Assembly: GCA_020073115.1 (NCBI GenBank)
Contig: JAIQFU010000005.1
Location: forward strand, 1-43,320
Origin: Terriglobia bacterium
GTDB lineage: Bacteria; Acidobacteriota; Terriglobia; Bryobacterales; Bryobacteraceae
DNA: 43,320 bases
Direction of reading: 5' to 3'
Position numbers and translations under genes: made by a program. Positions 1 through 9,144 of the stretch are shown piece after piece (the stretch's first letter is position 1; each line of letters starts with the position of its first letter). The notes under the pieces are model-generated. The model had not been told where the DNA came from. It did no database searches and saw only the letters and a program-made list of their open reading frames with translations.

Positions 1-1179
1 CCAGTCCCAGGGCCATCGGCCGGCCGGCGGAATCGCGAATCCCGCTGTTCACGGCGCTGGTGGCGAACACGCCGGTGAGCAGGGCCCCGAGCGTTCCACC
101 GATGCCGTGGACCCCGAAGGCGTCCAGCGCGTCGTCATAGCCGAACCGGCGCTTCACCCGGACCACCATGAAATAGCAGACCACGCCGGCCGCGCCGCCA
201 ATCAGCATGGCGGAAAAAGGTTGGACGAAGCCGGACGCGGGCGTGATGGCGACCAACCCCGCGACCGCGCCCGAAATCCCGCCCAACACGCTGGGCTTGC
301 CGTTGTGGATCCATTCGGCGGCAATCCAGGCCAGCGCGGCCGCGGCCGCGCCGAAATGGGTGGCCACGAAAGCGCTGGAGGCCAGTCCGGAAGCGGAGAG
401 CGCGCTCCCGGCGTTGAAGCCGAACCACCCCACCCAGAGCAGGCAGGCGCCGATGAAACTGACCACCAGGTTGTGGGGCTTAATGGGCTCGTGCGGGTAC
501 CCGAGACGCTTCCCCAGGTAGAGCGCGGAAACAAGGGCCGAAACGCCGGAAGTAATGTGCACCACCGTTCCGCCGGCGAAATCCAGGCAGGGAATCCCGC
601 CGCCCAACGCGGCGTTGAGAAAACCCCCGTTCCCCCAGACCATGTGCGCCATCGGCAGATACACGAGCAACATCCACAGGACGGTGAACAACAGCATGGC
701 GCTGAACTTCATACGCTCGGCGAACGCGCCTGAAATGAGCGCCGGGGTGATGATGGCGAACATCAACTGGTAAATCATAAAAGTCTGCTGCGGGATGGTC
801 GGCGCATAGTCCGGATTCGGAGCGCTCCCCACGCCGTTCAGCAGGGCGAACCGGAAATTTCCGATTACCGCCGACGGCCCAGCACGGTTACCACCGCCAT
901 AAGGACGAAGCTGTGCATCATGGTTCCGAGCACGTTTTTGCGCCGCACCAGACCGCCATAGAAGAGCGCCAACCCGGGGCCGGTCATCATCAGGACCAGG
1001 GCGGCGCTGACCAGCATCCAGGCGTTGTCGCCGGCGCTCTGAGCGGAACGCGCGGCGTTCTCCACGGCGGCGAGGCGCGCCTGCAGATCGGGGGTTTGCG
1101 CGAGGACGGCCGGCGCGAAGACCAGCGCGAAGGCGCACAATAAGAGCTTGTATTTTGTTGCGGGAATACTCAGGCGCAC
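1..1179 (-). pseudogene. amt: Ammonium transporter (Amt/AmtB family), broken by an internal frameshifting deletion; 3' end outside window
   Basis: Inner-membrane NH4+/NH3 channel family. The N-terminal part has a signal-peptide-like stretch (KYKLLLCAFALVFAPAVLAQ), then TM1 with GPGLALFYGGLVRRKNVL. That frame ends at a TAA at 865-867, just after AVVTVL. A second minus-strand frame takes over directly and runs to the window edge. It reads GNFRFALLNGVG, SGAFAERMKFSA, AHMVWG, LDFAGGTVVHI, WFGFNAGSAL and DAFGVHGIGGTLGALL, so the pore His region is present. By comparison with E. coli AmtB, about 30-35 nt coding for the end of TM2 (WxxxGYSLAFG) are missing at ~865-885, which also shifts the frame. 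The start is taken as GTG at 1179, with GGGAGAG upstream; an upstream ATG at 1287 is possible. Family assignment is near certain. Whether the lesion is biological or an assembly error cannot be told here. Confidence 0.88.
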
Positions 1180-1382
1180 CTGCGAACTATTCTCTCCCAG
1201 GGTTCCCCAGCGCCGAAGATAGAAGTTTCTATGGAGGGAATTGGAATTTCTTATCGCGGCGATCGCCCGGATTGCGCCATATCGCACCCACCGCCCGCCC
1301 GATTGTTCTCGAACGCACGGAAGCCGCGGCGTGGGAGACCGAATTGGGATCCGTTACTCCTGTCTAGCCGTATAATCGAAGC

Positions 1383-1516
1383 TGTTAAGAGGTAAAGCAC
1401 GACCCGGCAGCGTTGGTAGCTCCGTTTTCGCGGGTTGCGTCCAGGCGCATCGCGGGCGGGGCCGCTGCCGAGGGCCGGCGGACCGCAGCACGGGAGTCCG
1501 CCGGCCTTTTCTTTTT
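1383..1516 (+). ncRNA. Candidate small structured RNA between amt and the SET gene
   Basis: A perfect TATAAT (1371-1376) is followed about 130 nt later by a strong intrinsic terminator, with no coding frame between them. The interval can fold: CGGCAGCG (1405-1412) pairs with CGCTGCCG (1463-1470), enclosing small hairpins (CCG..CGG near 1422-1433 and TGCG..CGCA near 1436-1449). The SET gene has its own -10-like TACAAT at 1547-1552, downstream of the terminator, which favours a free-standing small RNA over a 5' leader. No -35 box is convincing. It does not resemble SRP RNA, 6S RNA, tmRNA or RNase P RNA as far as I can judge. Transcription is inferred, not shown. Confidence 0.4.
1473..1516 (+). 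terminator. Rho-independent terminator with 11-bp perfect stem and T-rich tail
   Basis: GGCCGGCGGAC (1473-1483) pairs perfectly with GTCCGCCGGCC (1496-1506) around a 12-nt loop, followed by TTTTCTTTTT (1507-1516). The tail lies on the plus strand only, so it ends a rightward transcript. No plus-strand coding sequence lies upstream, since amt is divergent. It must therefore end a small RNA or act as an attenuator for the SET-domain gene. Confidence 0.85.
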
Positions 1517-1573
1517 CCGGTGTTTCCGCCGGATCCCATCTTGGTTTACAATGCGGACACACCCCTACGAGCA

Positions 1574-2032
1574 ATGGCGACAGGTTTGGTCAAATCCCCT
1601 ATTATCGACCCCCGGCACGCGCGTTTCCGCATGGCGATCCGCGAGTCCAGGATTCATCGGCGAGGAGTTTATGCCCTGGAGCCGATCCCCCCACGCCGCA
1701 AGGTGATCGAATACACCGGCGAACGGATCAGCCGGCGGGAGACGAAACGCCGCGGTCAAGGCTCGGTGACGTACCTGTTCACGCTGGACGCCTACTGGAC
1801 TATCGACGGCGCCGTGGGCGGCAGCGGCGCCGAGATCATCAATCACAGCTGTGACCCCAACCTGTACGCCTGCATTCTCAAAGGGCACATCCTCTACATG
1901 AGCAAGCGAGCGATCGCGCCGGGCGAAGAATTGACGGTGGATTACCGTTTCTCCGACAAGATCCGCGCCGTCGCCTGCCGCTGCGGGGCTCTCCGCTGCC
2001 GCGGGACGATCAACCTGAAAGAATGTCGCTGA
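1574..2032 (+). CDS. SET-domain protein with post-SET cysteine motif (probable protein-lysine methyltransferase)
   Basis: A 152-residue protein that is almost entirely SET domain. RESRIHRRGVYA and KVIEYTGERIS form the N-SET part. NHSCDPN, the AdoMet-binding/pseudoknot motif, and EELTVDYRF, with the conserved Tyr, form the C-SET part. A post-SET CRCGALRCRG follows, whose three Cys would bind zinc with the Cys of NHSC. SET proteins transfer a methyl group from AdoMet to lysine side chains; the bacterial substrate cannot be inferred here. ATG 1574 is used because the domain begins soon after it. GTG 1520 overlaps the end of the upstream terminator and is less likely. A possible -10 (TACAAT, 1547-1552) precedes it. 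It converges with the crp-type gene. Confidence 0.85.
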   Translation: MATGLVKSPIIDPRHARFRMAIRESRIHRRGVYALEPIPPRRKVIEYTGERISRRETKRRGQGSVTYLFTLDAYWTIDGAVGGSGAEIINHSCDPNLYACILKGHILYMSKRAIAPGEELTVDYRFSDKIRAVACRCGALRCRGTINLKECR

Positions 2033-2086
2033 AACGAGACTCCCGGCATTCGGATGCGCCGGCAAAAAAACGGGGGGAAAGTCAAA

Positions 2087-2764
2087 CTAACAGTTCTGGC
2101 GCAGCCACTCCTTGAAGGCGTCGCGATAGAGGATGATCCCCTTGCGCGAGTAGCGAAGGTAACCCTGCCTGCGGAACTGGTTCATGTAATGCGTCACGAT
2201 CTCGCGCGACGTGCCCACGTATTGCGAGAGCAGTTCGTGCGTAAACGGAACCATGCGGATGGCCCCGTCCTCTTCCGAAACCCCCAGCCGCTCCGAAAAA
2301 CGGATCAGTGAACGCGCCAGCCGCCGGGCAATGTTGTCCACGGAAAAGCTCTCGATGCGGTGCGTGAACTCGATCGTGCGCTGCACCAGGATCTGCAGCA
2401 ACGCTACCGCAAGCCGGGGCCGCTTCATGATGATGTCTTCGATCTCCGAAGTGGTCCAGGTCATCAGCTTGGTGTTTTCCAGAGCCGTGGCCTGTTCCGA
2501 GCGGTGCGGCAGGTTCAGAAACGCCGATTCGCCGAAGAACTCGTCGGGCTGGTAGATGTCCACCACCACCTGATGACCGTCGTCGGCCAGCCGGGAAACC
2601 TTCACCTTCCCGTCGATCACGAGGTAAATGGCCGTGGAAGGCTGGTCCTGGTTATAGATCATCTGCCCCTTCCGGTATTCCACGATGCTGGAACACGGAA
2701 GGTGCGCCAATGGATCTTCTAAAGGTTTCTGGTTCGCTAACGCTATGGGACTGCTGGATGCCAT
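2087..2764 (-). CDS. Crp/Fnr-family transcription regulator
   Basis: A 225-residue cytoplasmic DNA-binding regulator. Residues ~20-135 form a cyclic-nucleotide-binding beta-roll (GQMIYNQDQPSTAIYLVIDGKVKV, then YQPDEFFGESAFLNLP). A dimerisation helix follows, then a C-terminal winged helix (~150-225) with the helix-turn-helix LLSQYVGTSREIVTHYMNQF. It lacks the N-terminal Cys cluster of FNR, so it is not an Fe-S oxygen sensor. The start at ATG 2764 is well supported by AAGGAGGAG ending 4 nt upstream. It is transcribed alone and converges with the SET gene. The ligand and regulon cannot be named from sequence. Confidence 0.92.
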   Translation of the reverse strand: MASSSPIALANQKPLEDPLAHLPCSSIVEYRKGQMIYNQDQPSTAIYLVIDGKVKVSRLADDGHQVVVDIYQPDEFFGESAFLNLPHRSEQATALENTKLMTWTTSEIEDIIMKRPRLAVALLQILVQRTIEFTHRIESFSVDNIARRLARSLIRFSERLGVSEEDGAIRMVPFTHELLSQYVGTSREIVTHYMNQFRRQGYLRYSRKGIILYRDAFKEWLRQNC

Positions 2765-2795
2765 GTGTCTCCTCCTTGACGTTTATCCCTATACC

Positions 2796-3182
2796 CTACT
2801 GGTGCTCTGACTCGGGGGCGCAGACATCGCTGACCGCTTCGATGCCGCGAACCCGGAACAGGGGGCGCGTCTCGCCGGGTTTGGAAGTCCCCCGTACGAT
2901 TACTTTGTGCCCCAGGTACTTGGCGAAGCCCTCCATCGGAAAACCCTCCGCCACAAGATCGGCGATCGGACTCAGACTCCGTTCGTCGACCAGAACATAC
3001 CGGCCATCCTGTTGGTCCACGCAGCCGGCCATGGATGCCGCGCCGGGACTGCGTTTAGACTTTGATGGCTCCTGTTTTTGTTGCCCCTCCATGCTGCCGC
3101 CCGCAAAGACGGCAACGGCCTCGCCGACCCAAACCAGCGAGGCAAGAACCACGAGAACCGCGACACCTGCTAAGCGGTACAT
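2796..3182 (-). CDS. Small exported protein of unknown function (DUF5818-like)
   Basis: A 128-residue protein with a clear signal peptide or membrane anchor (MYRLAGVAVLVVLASLVWVGEAVA). A hydrophilic linker with SKSKRSPG follows, then a small beta-rich domain starting MAGCVDQQDGRYVLVDE and continuing KYLGHKVIVRGTSKPGE to FRVRGIEAVSDVC. The GC(V/A)D...YVL..., GHKVxVxGT and IE pattern recurs in small exported acidobacterial proteins; DUF5818 is my best match from memory and is unverified. I prefer ATG 3182 over ATG 3239 because the signal peptide begins there and GAGG lies just upstream. It lies just upstream of the crp-type gene, with a separate translation signal. Confidence 0.65.
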   Translation of the reverse strand: MYRLAGVAVLVVLASLVWVGEAVAVFAGGSMEGQQKQEPSKSKRSPGAASMAGCVDQQDGRYVLVDERSLSPIADLVAEGFPMEGFAKYLGHKVIVRGTSKPGETRPLFRVRGIEAVSDVCAPESEHQ

Positions 3183-3502
3183 TCCGTATCCTCGTTGCAC
3201 AGCTCTCGACAGCACTTCGCGTGCCAAATCATACTTCAATTAGACACTATAATGCAACTGTTCTTCGCCGCACCGGGTCAATAGCCGATGCGCGTCCGGC
3301 GGCGCACGGGAAGATACAATGGCGCGGTAAAACAGTCCGCCGTCGGGCGCATCTGGTTGTATTCTTTACCAGCTTCGACAAACTTTACAGATGCGGTGAA
3401 TCCCTCGGGGCCCGGCCGGGAGGCGTTTTCGCCTGCAGGGGCCTGAAAGGCGGCGCGCGGCGGGGCCGCATTTTCCATCTCCTGGATTCGGCATCCTATA
3501 TC

Positions 3503-6122
3503 ATGGAGGTTGTGTTCGCCCCTTGGCGGTACGCGCTGGCGCTCGCGTTAGCTGCGGTGGCGCTTTACGCGCAGTGGCGCACGGCGCCCGCGGGGATCCG
3601 CCCTGCGTTTATCAAAGCCGGGGGGTCCATCCTGCCCGGCGGAAGGATCGTGGCGCCGGCGGGCGACCAGTATATTACCGGGGCGGGACCGTTCGGCCTG
3701 GCGTTGAGCGCCTCCGGGAAGGCGGCTGTCACGGCCAACGGCGGCCCGGGCGTCAACTCCCTCACGGCCTTGGCGCGGAACGTTTCAGGCGGGTGGGATG
3801 CGCGCCAGATCCTGGCTCGCAGCACTGATGTGAGTGAACTTGCCAGCGCCTCGGATTGGCGCGGCGTGTCGCTCGGCGTGGCCTTGTCGGGCGACCACGC
3901 GGCCTTCGTTTCAGAGGGTAACTCCGGGCGAATCAGCTTTCTGGACTGGAACTCGGACCGCCGGCGCATCATCGACCTCAACCAGGACGGCTATGCGGAC
4001 AGCTATACCGGCGACCTGGCGTTCGACCCCGAGAGCGCCCTGCTCTATGCAGCGGACCAGGCCAACTTCCGCGTGGCGGTGATCGAGGCGCGGTCGCGCC
4101 AGGTGATCGCTTCGGTGAAAACGGGGCGGCTGCCTTTCGCCCTGGCCCTCTCTCCCGATCGCCGCACGTTGTACGTGACCAACGCCGGAATGTTCCAGTA
4201 CCAGCCGATTCCCGGCGCCGACCCCAAGAATGCGCGCGCCACCGGCCTGCCCTTCCCCGCATTCGGCTTTCCGAGCGCCGAGGCCGTGGCGGGCGGGGAG
4301 CGGATGACAGCGCGCGGGCCGGTGCAGGTTCCCGGCCTGGGCGACCCCAACGCGCCCGAGGGAAACTCGCTGGCCATCGTGGATGTCTCCGACCCTTCGG
4401 CGCCGAAACTGGAAGCTCTCCTGCCCACGGGGACGCCTTTCGGGGACGAGGCGGATGGCGGCAGCAGCCCCTCGGGAGTCACGGCGGCGGCCGGCCGGGT
4501 GTTCGTCTCCAACGCCAACAGCGATTCCATCACGGTGATCGACGCCGGCGCAAAGCGGGTGGAGGCGGAAATCCCCATTCGCGTTCCGGGTCTGGAGACC
4601 TTGCGCGGCGTGTTGCCGGTTGGCATGGCGTATCACGAGGCCTCGGGATGGCTGCTGGTGGCGGAGGCGGGGATCAACGCCGTGGGAGTGATCGACGTGC
4701 GCCGCCGCACCGTGCTCGGACACGTGCCGGCGGGCTGGTTTCCCACCCGCGTGGCCCTCGCCGGGAATACCGTCTTTGTGACGAATGCGCGCGGCGTGGG
4801 CAGCGGCCGGAACGACTGGGCCGAGTGGCGGCTTCCGGGGCAATCGCGCCCCGGCTCCCTATCCGTGTTTCCGCTGCCCAAACCGGAAGAACTGGCGCCC
4901 GCGGGCGGCGCCCCAGCTGCCCGCGGGCGTCCGGCGGGTGGTCCTTATCGTCAAGGAGAACCGCACGTACGACGAGGTTTTCGGCGACATCCCGGAAGCC
5001 TCCAACGGGCCCGCCATGTGGCAGCCGGAACTGGCCCGGTTGGGAACCCGCGGCTACGTCGATGGCCGGCGCAAGCGGTTGAGCATCAAAGATATCAATG
5101 TGACCCCCAACCACCACGCGATGGCCCGCCGGTGGAGCTTCAGCGATAACTTCTATGCCGATTCGGAGGTCAGCGTGGATGGGCATCACTGGTTGGTGGG
5201 CGCCTATCCGAACGCCTGGACGGAAAGTTCGCTGATGGCCGCCTACAGCGACCAAAAAAAGGATTTCCGGCTGGGCAGCGCCCCCGGACGGCTGATCTTC
5301 GCCGGCTCCGATTCCTCGGTGCACCCGGAAGAGCAGCCGCAGGGAGGAACCATCTGGCATCACCTGGCGCGCCACGGCATCCCCTTTCGGAATTTCGGCG
5401 AGGGTTTCGAGCTGGCCGGCGTGGACGAAGGCCGCGCCCTGGAACCGACCGGCGCGCGCTTTCTGACCAACGTGCCCATGCCGGAGCCGCTATTCCGCAA
5501 CACGTCGCGCGAGTACCCGGGCTTCAACATGAATGTTCCCGACCAGTACCGCGCCTCGCAGTTCATCCGGGAGATCGAGGAGAAGTACGTGAAGACGGGG
5601 GCCGATCTGCCGCGCTTCATTTTCATTCACCTGCCCAACGACCACATGGCGCGGGCGCGCCCCGAGGACGGCTACCCTTACGAGGAATCCTTCGTCGCCG
5701 ATAACGATCTGGCGCTGGGCCGCATCGTCGAGTACCTCTCCGGCACGAAGTGGTGGAAGGAAATGGCGGTTCTCGTGACGGAGGACGACCCGCAGGGCGG
5801 GGTGGACCACATCGACGCGCACCGCACCGTGCTGCTGTGCGTGGGCCCCTGGTGCAAGAGCGACTACGTCTCCCACACCAACTCCAGTTTCCCCGGTCTG
5901 CTGAAGACCGTTTTCCGGCTATTGGGCCTGCCGCCGCTGAACCTGTTCGACGCCTCGGCCGCGGACCTGAGCGACTGCTTTACGTCCAAGCCGGATTTCA
6001 GCCCTTACAAGGCGCTGGAGGTGGACCGGCGGATCTTCGATCCGGCGGAAGCGAAGGAATCCAAGACCGCGGAGTCGCCGGCAATGGACGACCCGGGGGA
6101 AATCCGGCGGCAGAGAAGGTAA
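3503..6122 (+). pseudogene. Bifunctional YncE-like beta-propeller / phosphoesterase protein, split by a +1 frameshift at a CCCC run
   Basis: Two frames together encode an ~872-residue exported protein. The first (from ATG 3503; signal segment WRYALALALAAVALYA) is a YncE/SMP-30-like propeller with repeated blades such as LALSPDRRTLYVTNAG, VFVSNANSDSITVIDAG and LVAEAGINAVGVIDV. The second is a PF04185-type phosphoesterase beginning RRVVLIVKENRTYDEVFGDI, with NHHAMARRWSFSDNFYADSE, DGHHW, FIFIHLPNDHM and a late VTEDDPQGGVDHIDAHR. The frames switch at GGCGCCCCAG; removing one C from CCCC (4911-4914) restores a single frame. This two-domain order is common in Acidobacteria. The role is probably periplasmic hydrolysis of a phosphoester, substrate unknown. 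The lesion may be a homopolymer sequencing error. Confidence 0.85.
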
Positions 6123-6263
6123 GGGCGCGCTCCGGGCGAACGCCAGGCTGCAAAGCGGGGACTGGCTCGAATTTCGCCGTCGTTGCGAAACTTCGCGCCT
6201 GTACCCGGTTTGCCGTTTCACCGCGTGGGACCTCAAATCGGGCCGAACCCGGTCCTCGGCCGC

Positions 6264-6839
6264 CTACTTTCCGCCGAACTGCAAGAATAGCCCGGCTGTC
6301 AGGATATGCCCCCCGAAACTCCGCCCTAATAGGTCGGAGGGATTGACGAATCCCTCCGCGCGATACTCGGGCTGGATGCCCCAGTTCTCCCCGCAATAGA
6401 GGCGCACCCCGCCGCCGGCCCCCACCGCGAGATCCGTCTGGTTGGAGTTGCCTGTGAGGTTCTTGGAAAGCGTGTATCGCGCCGCTGCCACGTGCGGAAT
6501 CACCACAAAGGGCTGGACCTTTCGGTCGGCGAGGAAGCGGATCAGCAAGCCGCCGCCAACCAAGTCGTACCTGCGGGTGTAGTCTATCCGCGCCAGCGCG
6601 CCCTGCATGTAAGTCAGGTAGTAGCTCGGGTCCAGGGGAACTCTCGAATACTCTCCGAAGAGTTGCAGGTGTTGGGCTATCCAAATCCCCGCCTTGGCGC
6701 CGAATACGCCGCCGTGAGGGCTGCCCGGCGAGAGCGACGCCAGCCCTCCAAAGCCCGAAATCTCGCCCTGCGCCCGCGCCGGAACGCTCGCAAAAAGTAT
6801 GGCCGCCAGCAGCGCAACCAAGCGCCCAATCCGCGTCAT
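6264..6839 (-). CDS. Small outer-membrane beta-barrel protein
   Basis: A 191-residue protein with signal peptide TRIGRLVALLAAILFASVPARAQ, cleaved after ARA. The rest alternates short amphipathic strands with glycine turns, such as GGVFGAKAGIWIAQHLQLFGEYSRV and YDLVGGGLLIRFLADRKVQPFVVIPHVAAARYTL. It ends HILTAGLFLQFGGK, with the alternating C-terminal strand expected of an 8-stranded OmpA/OmpX-like barrel. ATG 6839 is chosen because GGGAGGT lies 3 nt upstream. It converges with the phosphoesterase gene. Function beyond an outer-membrane barrel cannot be stated. Confidence 0.8.
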   Translation of the reverse strand: MTRIGRLVALLAAILFASVPARAQGEISGFGGLASLSPGSPHGGVFGAKAGIWIAQHLQLFGEYSRVPLDPSYYLTYMQGALARIDYTRRYDLVGGGLLIRFLADRKVQPFVVIPHVAAARYTLSKNLTGNSNQTDLAVGAGGGVRLYCGENWGIQPEYRAEGFVNPSDLLGRSFGGHILTAGLFLQFGGK

Positions 6840-7033
6840 CCAACCTCCCATTTCAGCCGAAATTTCTATTTCAGATTTCCAGATCTCATTCAGTATAGGC
6901 CGGACCGCCAGTCTCTGGCCTGTTCCCGGCCTGCTGCCGCTCGATCTCAGAGACTGAAGCGCGCGGGAGGCGTACGCTACGAGAAGCCGTTAACCGTCCT
7001 GAACGGTTGCCATCGCTAGCAGGAAGCTGCAAA

Positions 7034-8086
7034 ATGTACCCGGAGGTTGTTGCTCGTATGCGCGGTCGTGCACGGCGTCATCGGCTTGGCCGCGGTTTCT
7101 GCACCCGGCCATGGGCGGATCCGGAGACGGGTGTATTACGGAAGAAGGGACGTCTTGCTCTGATTCTTTTCTGCCCCTTGCTCCTGATCGCAGGGCAAAC
7201 GGCTTCTTTATCCCCCGCAAACCCGCGATCTGGCGATGAGCAGCCCGCGACCTTTCGCGCCGATGCCAGACTGGCTCTGGTGCGTTTCCAGGTAATCGCG
7301 AAACAGAATGAGCTTGTGGCCGATCTCCAAAAGGAGGAGGTCGAACTGCGCGAGGACGGCGTACCCCAGAACATCGTCCTGTTCGAGGGTGGAAGGCTCT
7401 ACCCTCACGTTTCGAAAACCGACGTGCACCTCCTTTTCGACTGCAGCGGCAGCGTACGTAACGCGCGCGTGCTAAACCCGCGAGTCTTCAGCGCGACCCT
7501 GCTCGACGAGTTTCCGAACGTGAGGATCGCCATCTGGGGGTTTTCCGGGGACTCGCTCTCCAGTTTCACATCCCCTACCCGGGACTCAGCCGCACTCCGC
7601 AGGGGGATGGACGAAGTCCACCGTATGCCTGCCGACTTCACGCCCCTGTATCGGTCGCTGAGGGCGGTTGCGGGGCAACTCGCGGCGACGCCGGGCGATG
7701 CGGTACGCATGATCGTCGTAATTTCCGATGGCCTGGCGACCCCTGAGCAGGTGAAAGAGGACGACGCTGTAGCTGGCGCCCGAGCCGCGGGAACACCGGT
7801 CTTTCCTGTGCTGGTTAACGCTCATGGCGCATTCGAGCCACGTCAATCCGCATTCCTCTCGCTTGCGGAAGCCACGGGTGGGCGCGCATTCGACTTCAAG
7901 GGGAAAGGCCCCGCCAACCTCGTGGACCAGATCCTCACGCGCATGGCTGCGGAGATCCGATATGAGTATGTGGCCGGCTACCACCCCGCTTCCTTGGGAA
8001 AGCGTGCCAAACACAGCGTCCAGATCGTTCTCAAGAACGCGAACCGCGGGAAAGTCGCAGGAGGCGTGCGAGATGTCGAGTACTAG
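7034..8086 (+). CDS. VWA-domain exported protein (acidobacterial VWFA-related type)
   Basis: About 350 residues. After a hydrophobic segment (LALILFCPLLLIAG) comes a short beta domain typical of this family (ALVRFQVIAKQNELVADLQKEEVELREDGVPQNI), then a VWA domain. The VWA MIDAS-type motif is VHLLFDCSGSVR (DxSxS preserved), with later IAIWGFSGD, DFTPLYRSL and VRMIVVISDG. The C-terminus (EIRYEYVAGYHPASLG...HSVQIVLKNANRG) matches the terminal region of TIGR03436-like proteins. These are abundant in Acidobacteria and thought to act in the periplasm; no partner is known. ATG 7034 has AGGAAG upstream, but the long basic stretch before the hydrophobic segment makes the start uncertain. A TIGR03435-type gene follows. 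Confidence 0.85.
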   Translation: MYPEVVARMRGRARRHRLGRGFCTRPWADPETGVLRKKGRLALILFCPLLLIAGQTASLSPANPRSGDEQPATFRADARLALVRFQVIAKQNELVADLQKEEVELREDGVPQNIVLFEGGRLYPHVSKTDVHLLFDCSGSVRNARVLNPRVFSATLLDEFPNVRIAIWGFSGDSLSSFTSPTRDSAALRRGMDEVHRMPADFTPLYRSLRAVAGQLAATPGDAVRMIVVISDGLATPEQVKEDDAVAGARAAGTPVFPVLVNAHGAFEPRQSAFLSLAEATGGRAFDFKGKGPANLVDQILTRMAAEIRYEYVAGYHPASLGKRAKHSVQIVLKNANRGKVAGGVRDVEY

Positions 8087-8300
8087 CCTGGTGATCTGTC
8101 CCATGAGCAAGCACGGCTAAGCATGCCGGCAAGACCAGTGCTTTCACGCCTGACAACGTATCTACACGTCGCAGGCAATTCTATGTCGTCCCTAATATGT
8201 GCGGTTTGCTGATTGGACCGGCCCGGGGGCCGTCGAGGCCGGTGCGGCCGGGCGAACTTGGATGAAACTTCGCCTTTCGTCCATAATCCGGGCGAGGGGA

Positions 8301-8322
8301 TGCTTCCGTATAATCGGAAGCA
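8301..8322 (+). promoter_or_regulatory. TATAAT box framed by a perfect 8-bp inverted repeat
   Basis: TGCTTCCG (8301-8308), TATAAT (8309-8314) and CGGAAGCA (8315-8322) form a perfect inverted repeat whose centre is a consensus -10 box. ATG 8325 lies 10 nt after TATAAT, so transcription would begin at or next to the start codon. The symmetry suggests an operator centred on the -10 box. No convincing -35 box is visible. Confidence 0.5.
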
Positions 8323-8324
8323 TT

Positions 8325-9144
8325 ATGGCTGGACCGTCAAGGTCAGAACACCTTGGGAAGGCGCCACTGCTCGGCTGCGCGTTCGCCGCCGCTATTGTGG
8401 GCACGCTCGCGTTCGGCACTGTCCACGCGGGCGCGCAGGGCACCGGCCAATCCGGCGCTCAACCCGCTTTCGAGGTAGCGTCGGTCAAACTCCATGTCGC
8501 GGGTTCCGGCCGCGGCCGCAGCGATCCCGGCAGGTTCGTTGGAACCTTCACTCCCACGGTTTTAATCATGATGGCCTACGGGCTGCAGACGGGCCAGCAA
8601 CTCGTCCGGCCGGCATGGGCAGATGCCCTCTTCTTGGATATCAACGCCAAAATGCCGGAGGGCGCCACCAAAGAGCAGATCCCGCGCATGCTCCAGAGCT
8701 TGCTGGCCGATAGGTTGAGGCTCACCGTGCACCAGGAATCGCGGATTATGACCGTGTATCAGTTGACGGTTGGGAAGGCCGGGCCGAAGATGAAGGAGGT
8801 CGACCCTTCTAAGTTCACCGACCAAACCTTAGTGTCACCCCGGTTTCTTCGCGGGCATTTCACAATGTCCAAACTGGCCTATCTTCTCACGGAGACTCTC
8901 GACCGGCGCGTGCTGGACTCCACCGGCCTCAAAGCAATCTACGACGTTGATCTTGAATGGGCCGGTTGAGGCAAGCGCTCCGCCGGGCGCTGGGGAGGCT
9001 CCGCAGCTACTCCCGCTGGCGAGCGATCGGCCCAGCCTGTTTCAAGCGATTCAGCAGCAACTCGGGCTGAAGCTGGAATCGGGCCGCGCGCCGGCCAACG
9101 TCGTAGTAGTCGACCACCTAGAGCGGGTTCCGACCGCGAACTGA
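8325..9144 (+). pseudogene. TIGR03435-family protein, frameshifted near the C-terminus
   Basis: This family is largely confined to Acidobacteria and related soil bacteria; its function is unknown. After a signal/TM segment (LLGCAFAAAIVGTLAFG), the diagnostic PAFEVASVKLH appears, then DALFLDINAKMPEGATKEQIPRMLQSLLADRLRLTVHQESRIMTVYQLTVGKAGPKMKEVD. Residue 214 is followed by TGA (8967-8969) just after DVDLEWAG. The expected ending (PSLFQAIQQQLGLKLESGRAPANVVVVDHLERVPTAN) lies in the next frame, up to 9144. One base lost or two gained near 8955-8966 would restore the gene. ATG 8325 is chosen because it is 10 nt downstream of TATAAT. Family assignment is strong; whether the frameshift is real is open. 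Confidence 0.83.

Noticed and set aside
2043-2069. CCGGC..GCCGG hairpin followed by seven As between the SET and crp-type genes
   Set aside because: The A-run follows the hairpin on the plus strand; on the minus strand the T-run precedes it. Neither orientation gives a standard terminator.
4905-4916. Programmed ribosomal frameshift in the propeller/phosphoesterase gene
   Set aside because: There is no slippery heptamer of the usual X XXY YYZ kind and no obvious stimulatory structure; a homopolymer error or true mutation is simpler.
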